From the NCBI GenBank assembly GCA_030141605.1, contig JAQGDQ010000299.1, positions 194,337-258,336 on the forward strand: a stretch of DNA of 64,000 nt, given 5' to 3'. The notes beneath the pieces were generated by a model. The model was not told the origin of the DNA and did no database searches. It saw only the letters and a list, made by a program, of their open reading frames with translations. This DNA comes from Tubiluchus corallicola (taxonomy: Eukaryota > Priapulida > Priapulimorpha > Priapulimorphida > Tubiluchidae). The position numbers and the translations under genes were made by a program. Below, piece after piece: positions 54,975-64,000 of this stretch. Position 1 is the stretch's first letter. The number at the start of each line of letters is the position of its first letter.

Positions 54975-55365
54975 ACATCATTAAATTGACTAAGATATGT
55001 TGTCATTATAACGTTTCTAAATTTACCAAGGTATGTTGTCATCATAACATTACTAAATGACTAAGATATGTTGTCATCATAACGTTACTAAATTGACTAA
55101 GATATGTTGTCTTCATAACGTTACTAAATTGACTAAGATATGTTGTCATCATAACGTTACTAAATTGATGAAGATATGTTGTCATCACAACATTACCAAA
55201 TTTACCAAGGTATGTTGTCATCATAACGGTACTAAATTGACTAAGATATGTTGTCATCATAACGTTACTAAGTTTAACAAGGCATGTTGCCACCATGACA
55301 TAACTAAATTTACTAGTGTATGCTGCCATCATAACATTAGTACATTGTCATCACAACATTAAGAG
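54975..55365 (+). repeat. 36-bp minisatellite, about 10-11 copies, open on both strands
   Basis: Unit taagatatgttgtcatcata plus acgttactaaattgac (36 bp = 12 codons), which keeps frames open on both strands (CCHHNVTKLTKI and MMTTYLSQFSNV patterns). Variation increases toward the ends. No splice or start context suggests translation. Confidence 0.95.
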
Positions 55366-55770
55366 TTTATTATTTACGAATTGTAAATTTGTGAATCTAG
55401 TAGATTGCGATAATTATTGCAACCCTTTTTAGTGAAAGGTTTTTGAAAGCGAGCTTTAACAGGCTTTCTGTATTCTACAACTAATTGTTAATACTCTAGT
55501 ACAGAAGCATAATACGTAGTACATGTATACTAGAATACAACCACGCTGCAAATATGTTAATTAGAACATAAAATTAATTTGTCGAGAAGTTCTTTCTTCG
55601 AGTTGCCATGAAATTTGAAAATATCCTTGTACTTTATTGCTTGTCCTCGTGTAAGCACTTCACGTGTAAAATATGCAGATATGTAAGCAGTCGAGCACAT
55701 CTTTTTCGTCGTTGCGTAAACTTCGTTGAAGAGCTCCGCTGTTTGTTTACAAAGTTTCCTGACTTATAAG
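55366..55770. other. AT-rich stretch, nothing recognised
   Basis: Possible 3' flank of the candidate exon at 55771-55955. Confidence 0.35.
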
Positions 55771-55955
55771 CTAAACTAATTTTGCAAAACATTTGAGAGC
55801 TTCGGCAAATCTTTTCACTGTAAAAGCTTTGTTTTCGACCACCTTGTGCACAATGACGTCTTTGTGTACGGGAGTCATTTGCTTTGACGTCTTATCTTTT
55901 GGCCAAACTTGAGGTGAGACCGTCAAATAGAGATGGACTAGCCTGGGCCTCTTAT
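55771..55955 (-). CDS. Candidate exon, unknown minus-strand gene
   Basis: Acceptor TTTCTACAG precedes 55955, with a pyrimidine-rich run before it. Two bases plus about 60 codons, coding-like: KRPRLVHLYLTVSPQVWPKD, MTPVHKDVIVHK, then KAFTVKRFAEALKCFAKLV and TAG. It may be a terminal exon, or end at a weak donor AAG|GTGGTC (exon 55843-55955) in phase 0. Entry phase 1 fits a strong GTAAGT donor at 61030. No family recognised. Confidence 0.45.
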
Positions 55956-56068
55956 CTGTAGAAATATGTGTTTCAGTTACGTTTGCCGGAAGGTGAGGCC
56001 GAGAGAATCCGGAAGTCGGGGAAAGATGGTAGATTAATAGTTTGACATTTGCAGGGAGAAAATGTAAA

Positions 56069-56070
56069 AT

Positions 56071-56116
<46 letters not shown>

Positions 56117-56278
56117 AAGAAAAAGTCAGGAAGAGTGAGATAGAGAAGAGAGAGAAAGAAATGAGAAAGAAAGAGAGAGAGAGAAGAAGAAGAGAGAGAA
56201 AGAAATGAAAAAGAAAGAGAGAGAAAGAAAGAGAGAGAAATAAGAAAAAGAGAGAGAGAAGAAGAAGAAGAGAGAGAG

Positions 56279-56325
<47 letters not shown>

Positions 56326-56465
56326 GCGTGCGTGCGTGCGTGTGCGTGCGTGAGTGTGTGTGTACGTGCGTGAGTGTGTGTGTACGTGCGTGTGTGTATG
56401 TGTGTGCGCGTGTGTGTATGTGTGTGTGCGTGCGTGTGCGTGCGTGTGTGTGTATGTGTGCGTTT
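56069..56465 (+). repeat. (GA)n and (GT)n compound microsatellite
   Basis: GA-rich to 56280, then (GT)n with GC variants to 56465. The 233-codon minus frame there is mostly a repeat translation. Confidence 0.97.
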
Positions 56466-57340
56466 TTGTCACTAGCGTTTTGTATGCTTGATATACTGTA
56501 TTTAGATATAATTATATAAGTAAATTACACATTACATCCTTCGAGTGAAAATTCACACATTACGACTGGCATTCATGCGTAAATGTTTAAATAACATGCC
56601 ATTATTATGCAAGCTCCAGTTAGTTTATGACTATGATATCCATAGATTTGTCCTGTAATTTTACCACCTGTAAATCATTCAAGCAAAGTTACGTACCGAC
56701 GAGTCCATTAACCTTTTTAACGAACACTTGATTGCTCGTACGTAAAACTGCTTTCTTCCAACAGTACAAATTAGTCTGGAATTAGACTTTTTAAATTCCT
56801 TCAAAAAAATTGAATAGATGTTCAGTGTCTATTGAACTGGCAGATTAAGAAATGGAAATAGTGTGGAGCCATTTCTTGCATGAAAATTTGATGCACTGTC
56901 GGAGAATTTCAAAAAGGATTTTGTGCTGTGTTTATATTGAATGACATACTGTCTATTATGTCTGCGACGGTATACTAGAATATAAAAATTACAGGAAAAT
57001 GTAATTCCTGCAATAAAGCGAAATGCGTGTGGGTCAACAATTTTTTTTTGAAAAAAAGGTCCAACGCAAAAAAATGAAATGAATAGAAATGAGTGCCTGA
57101 ATATAGGAATATAATCGCGTTATATCAGCACGTCTGGCAGGTCTCACTACCCCCTGTTGTCTAGGTGCTGTACTGTACAGAATTTTTGAAAGCTAAACTT
57201 GGCGAATATTGTAGAAATGTGAAAAAATCTCTGTACTGCGAAAAAAACAAGCATTTTTAACGAATTTAGAATTTTTACTTGCGCATACATTACATTACAA
57301 TGACGTACAAAAATTTACAAAAGAAAGTTATTACATTATA
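56466..57340. other. AT-rich stretch, nothing recognised
   Basis: No supported feature. Confidence 0.35.
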
Positions 57341-60872
<3,532 letters not shown>

Positions 60873-61148
60873 TTATCTGTCGTGCCGCATTAGTATTGCA
60901 GCTCGCTTGAAGTTTTCTAATCTTTCGTTTTCAAGTTGTCTGACCAGTACCTTCCCTTGTTCCTTTTGACCCAGTAACTTGCAAACAATGATCAGAAATT
61001 CCAGTCGGCTGAATAAATCCCCCCACTTACGAGGATAAGATGATAGTTGAAATTCCTGACTCTTATTATCGACTAGTTTACAAGTGTCTTCTTCAGAAAC
61101 GCTTAGACTGTTGTTTTGGTCAAGTGAACAAGTCAAGGGATCTTGTTG
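60873..61148 (-). CDS. Candidate (terminal) exon, unknown minus-strand gene
   Basis: Acceptor GATTGTAG precedes 61148; open for 91 codons to TAA at 60875-60873, with AATAAA about 180 bases beyond. Acidic/polar at first (SLSVSEEDTCKLVDNKSQEF), then helix-prone WGDLFSRLEFLIIVCKLLGQ, KVLVRQLENERLENFKRAA. A perfect GTAAGT inside (61030-61025) could instead end the exon at 61031 in phase 1. The protein-like C-terminal half argues for the terminal-exon reading. Family unknown. Confidence 0.5.
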   Translation of the reverse strand, partial: QQDPLTCSLDQNNSLSVSEEDTCKLVDNKSQEFQLSSYPRKWGDLFSRLEFLIIVCKLLGQKEQGKVLVRQLENERLENFKRAAILMRHDR

Positions 61149-61923
61149 CTACAATCTAGTGCATGTAAGTTAAGCAGCAAAGCAGCTAGCCAAAGCTTTG
61201 TTTGATGACCAGAGACAATGAGAAGTATAGCTTTTGTTTTTCGTTGATAATGTCTGAGAGAATAGAATTCAAGTTGCAAAACCAAAAATCAGATACGTAG
61301 ACCACGTGAAATGTAACTCGTGTAGCTTTGTATTTTGTGTACAACATTAATTTCTTATCTTATCAAGATCGAGTTGCTCCGCCCACAGTTATTTTTAATA
61401 TATAATAATGAATTTTTCATAACTACTACAGCGTATAAGAAAACTAGGTGTAAAAGTTGTAGCATCCTTTTTATTTGAGCTAATTCTTAACATCCTAGAA
61501 GATATGACTTTCGATTTTAAAAGCAAAATTTGACGCTTTACTACTGGGGTATGTTTTTATTTGCTTGTAATCTGTCTGTCATGACCTATTTTCAAGTTTT
61601 ATTTTATACTAATTAGATTAAATTTCATTAAATTACGTTAATATCTGCATTAATTGTTCTTAATCTGTAGAAATTCTTCTACGTATTAATTTTGGAAATT
61701 AAGCTTTATAAAGCTATACAGCGACGCTCAAACGGTAACTGCAACGGCAATAAAAGCAGCTGTTACCCCACGCTTCTGGTAATAAGCCGCGACACGTGCC
61801 AACTTCTTAATTTATTTTTTCTAATTTATTACCCAATCTTTGCCGCCGCCACCATAGTTGCGTTATAGCCTTTTTGCCAAAGTACCATCATGGTGATGAC
61901 ATTGGAGCTGAGTGAATTATTTG
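61149..61923. other. AT-rich stretch, nothing recognised
   Basis: No exon, repeat pair or RNA gene found. Confidence 0.35.
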
Positions 61924-62491
61924 GTCATTTAAAACCCATCTGGCAAAAATGGACGTTTTGGTTTGCATACAGTCAGTAAATCAACATCATAGAGTTTACG
62001 AGGTGGATAATAAGGTTTCCCCATTTTTCGCTTGTTTCTTGTGATTTTGACAGGAAAATATAATTCGCTTCATTCAAGCCAACTTCAACTTGACCTCGCA
62101 CTGTAGGGCACTCCACAGTTTGAAACAATGATTGTCGTTCTTGGTTTTTAGAAGTGAAAAAGGCAGGTTTGACATCTTTGAGTGGGCTTATAACACTAAC
62201 AGCGGTCTTGCGAAAGTTTTTAGGGCTATAAGCCTATTCAAAGATGTCACACCTGCCTTATTCAATTCTAAAACTCAGGAGCGAGAATCATTGTTTCAAA
62301 CTGTGGCGTGTCCTATTGTGCGAGTTCAAGTTGAAATTGGCTTGAATGGAGCGAATTATATTTTCCTGTAAAAATCACAAGAAACAAGTGAAAACTGGGA
62401 AACCTTATTATCCACTCGTAAACTCTGTAATGTCGGTTTACTGACTGTATGTAAACCGAAACGTCCATTTTTACTAAATGGGTTCTAAATG
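61924..62491. mobile_element. Fold-back (long inverted repeat) element, 568 bp
   Basis: The left arm (about 61924-62200) and right arm (about 62222-62491) are reverse complements at roughly 90%, with a loop of only about 20 bases. Examples: 'ggaaaatataattcgctt' against 'gcgaattatattttcc', 'gacatctttga' against 'tcaaagatgtc'. Termini are CATTTAAAACCCATC and inverted CATTTAGAACCCATT. Frames of about 79 codons inside occur on both strands for this reason. Confidence 0.92.
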
Positions 62492-63195
62492 TCGTTAACT
62501 CTCCTTTTCGTGAATATGAACAACTTCTGATGACCGGACACGCTTCCATTTTAATAATTCACACCACGAAAATTATTAAATTCTTCTGATACGAGGGAAA
62601 GTACCCCTAATTATCGAAGGAGAAGAGAGAAAGATAGGGAGAGTGAGAGAAAATGAGAAGGGACGGAAAGGAAAAGAGAGTGTGAGATATATAGTGGGTA
62701 ATGTGAGATATATAACTGTGAGATAAGTGTGTATATAGGGGGGTGAAAAACAAAAAGAAGTGGTGGAGAGGTGACAATAATGACACTCAACAATCCTTTG
62801 TGGTCATTTTAAATGAGAATTGGATGGCAGTCTTGAGCTGACCAGCTCACAACAGTCACCATTAACACATTCCGTGCTGCCATCGTTTAAACTTAAACTG
62901 GATTTGCGGCGACATTAGGCACAAAAAACCGGATATGAGAATGAATCCAACCTGCTGGTAATTTGTTTACATAACGTCATTCACGAAATATGTTTGTATT
63001 TCACGTGCAATTTAATATGGTTTATGATAATAGAAAAAAAACAGATGTATCATTTCTTTTAATTGAGTCTGCTCTCAAGTTTAACAAGGCTAAGAATGAT
63101 TGCAGATCATTGCCTGCTGGTAGCCTGTGTAACTGCCCAAGTAAATTTTCATTTAAAATACATGTGAATAATATGTGAGCATGTGGTTGTTTCAG
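62492..63195. other. Unassigned stretch with purine-rich tract
   Basis: 62618-62700 is GA-rich. 'TTAACACATTCCGTGC' at 62862 recalls a piggyBac-type end, without a partner. A 62-codon frame (62990-63178) is unsupported. Confidence 0.35.
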
Positions 63196-63809
63196 TTTTA
63201 AGGAAAACTGGACGATTGTGTAGACATTAGTTCAAAATAAAGTGAGCTCAAAAGTCTTGAAAACTACAACAACGTTTCACATATAGTTCAAAATAAAATA
63301 TGCTCAAAAGTATTGAAAACTACAACAACGTTTTTTAAATCAAAGCTTAGATTAAATAATAATTACCTGAGATAGTTAAATTTTGTTAAATTTTCAAAGC
63401 TACACGCGGTTCAGCGAATCCAGTAAGAATGGCAACGACGCGTTTTTATCACATTTGCGTGGCCGACAAATAGGCGCTGTACCGTGATAAGCGTGATTAC
63501 GAACGGCCTAGTTCGTCTGTGACGTCAGTGTGACGTAGAGCTCAGTTTCGTGACATCATATCGGCACCTTATAGCAATCTTAGCTTACGCAAACGTGTTT
63601 GAAGCGCAGGGGAAGATGGCTACAATTGCACAAACTGTTGTTAGTTTGTGACGTAAGCGATAGTTATGTTCGATTGCCGTTAATTAACTGTTCAACTTAA
63701 TTATTCAAATGTTAAAAACAATTGCTAACTTTGTAGGCACGAAAATGTATATTTTGGACGGAAAAGTAAAATGAGATTAAGTCTAACCATTCGTCCGGTT
63801 TTCCTTTAA
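63196..63809 (+). mobile_element. MITE family B, copy B2
   Basis: Left end 'ttttaaggaaaactggacga', right end 'cgtccggttttcctttaa' (TIR about 18 bp). Near its left end is a direct repeat of about 60 bp ('agttcaaaataaa', 'gctcaaaag', 'gaaaactacaacaacgtt' twice at 63230-63335) that copy B1 lacks. It contains TGACGTCA-like CRE words near 63520. Confidence 0.88.
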
Positions 63810-64000
63810 CAATTTTTCATAGTCTTGCGCAGTAGTTATTGTACTGCAGAGTGAAATAATGCACTTGAAAAACATTAACGGTTGTGCTCATGAGTAAAAT
63901 GGCATTCTTTACTACTAACACTAACTACATCAGTTGACATGTAGTAATATTAAAACACATCGAGAATTTATAGTATTACGGTAACTCTTATATATAGATA

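Noticed and set aside
55771-56472. 233-residue minus-strand protein
   Set aside because: The first 140 residues are (GT)n/(GA)n translation. Only the part after the acceptor at 55955 is kept as a candidate exon.
62132-62549. 79- and 78-codon protein-like frames at 62.1-62.5 kb
   Set aside because: They lie in the two arms of the fold-back element and mirror each other because of the inverted repeat.

Overview
The window is AT-rich eukaryotic DNA from an animal, very probably an aquatic invertebrate. The evidence is spliced genes with GT-AG introns of 0.6-2.6 kb, a clear TMEM184/Ost-alpha family gene, a Pol III-type 5S sequence, tRNA-derived SINE heads, non-LTR and Ty3/Gypsy-like retroelement debris, and many short DNA transposons. 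There are no operons, Shine-Dalgarno signals or prokaryotic features. I cannot name the species or phylum from sequence alone.

Layout. (1) 1-10.03 kb: the 3' part of one confidently identified gene on the plus strand, a TMEM184 orthologue. Six exons (1017-1092, 1725-1816, 3295-3464, 6021-6185, 8283-8383, 9622-9963) join in frame to give 314 residues and a stop; the 5' exons lie left of the window. Its introns carry MITEs and a 31-bp minisatellite. (2) 10-16.6 kb: mainly repeats, namely a 550-bp pogo-like element, a 206-bp tandem duplication, an L2/CR1-type LINE 3' fragment, a piggyBac-like MITE and a 1.37-kb hAT-like element. (3) 16.66-17.38 kb: a CpG-rich promoter (GC box, two CCAAT boxes, an RFX X-box-like site) and the first coding exon of an unidentified acidic coiled-coil protein. 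(4) 17.4-64 kb: intronic or intergenic DNA dominated by MITEs, SINEs, minisatellites and microsatellites. Isolated exon-like open stretches occur on both strands: plus at 25.58, 38.05 and 52.57 kb; minus at 61.15, 55.96, 49.20, 36.21 and 35.29 kb. Their splice phases are mutually compatible, so they may form one long plus-strand and one long minus-strand gene, but I recognise neither product.

Mobile DNA is the most informative content. Three MITE families (called A, B and C here) end in TTAAAGGAAA, the end motif of T2-type/Kolobok MITEs with TTAA target sites. They coexist with piggyBac-like (TTAACCCTTTCA), hAT-like (8-bp duplications) and pogo-like (TA duplications) elements. At 47.8-49.03 kb a Kolobok-type MITE, a piggyBac-type MITE and a hAT MITE are stacked so that two share one TTAA and the third is nested with a perfect 8-bp duplication. 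At 22.79-23.27 kb a 478-bp Gypsy-like mini-element keeps a tRNA-Leu primer site and the start of gag, but its two ends are the same LTR end in inverted orientation, flanked by a 5-bp duplication. A 568-bp fold-back element (61.92-62.49 kb) and a 5S-rRNA-headed SINE (34.18-34.67 kb) are also present.

Many long open frames in the window (poly-Leu, Asp/Asn, YLTLP, CVCV, TDRQ, HHNVTKLTKIC types) are translations of simple repeats and are not genes.
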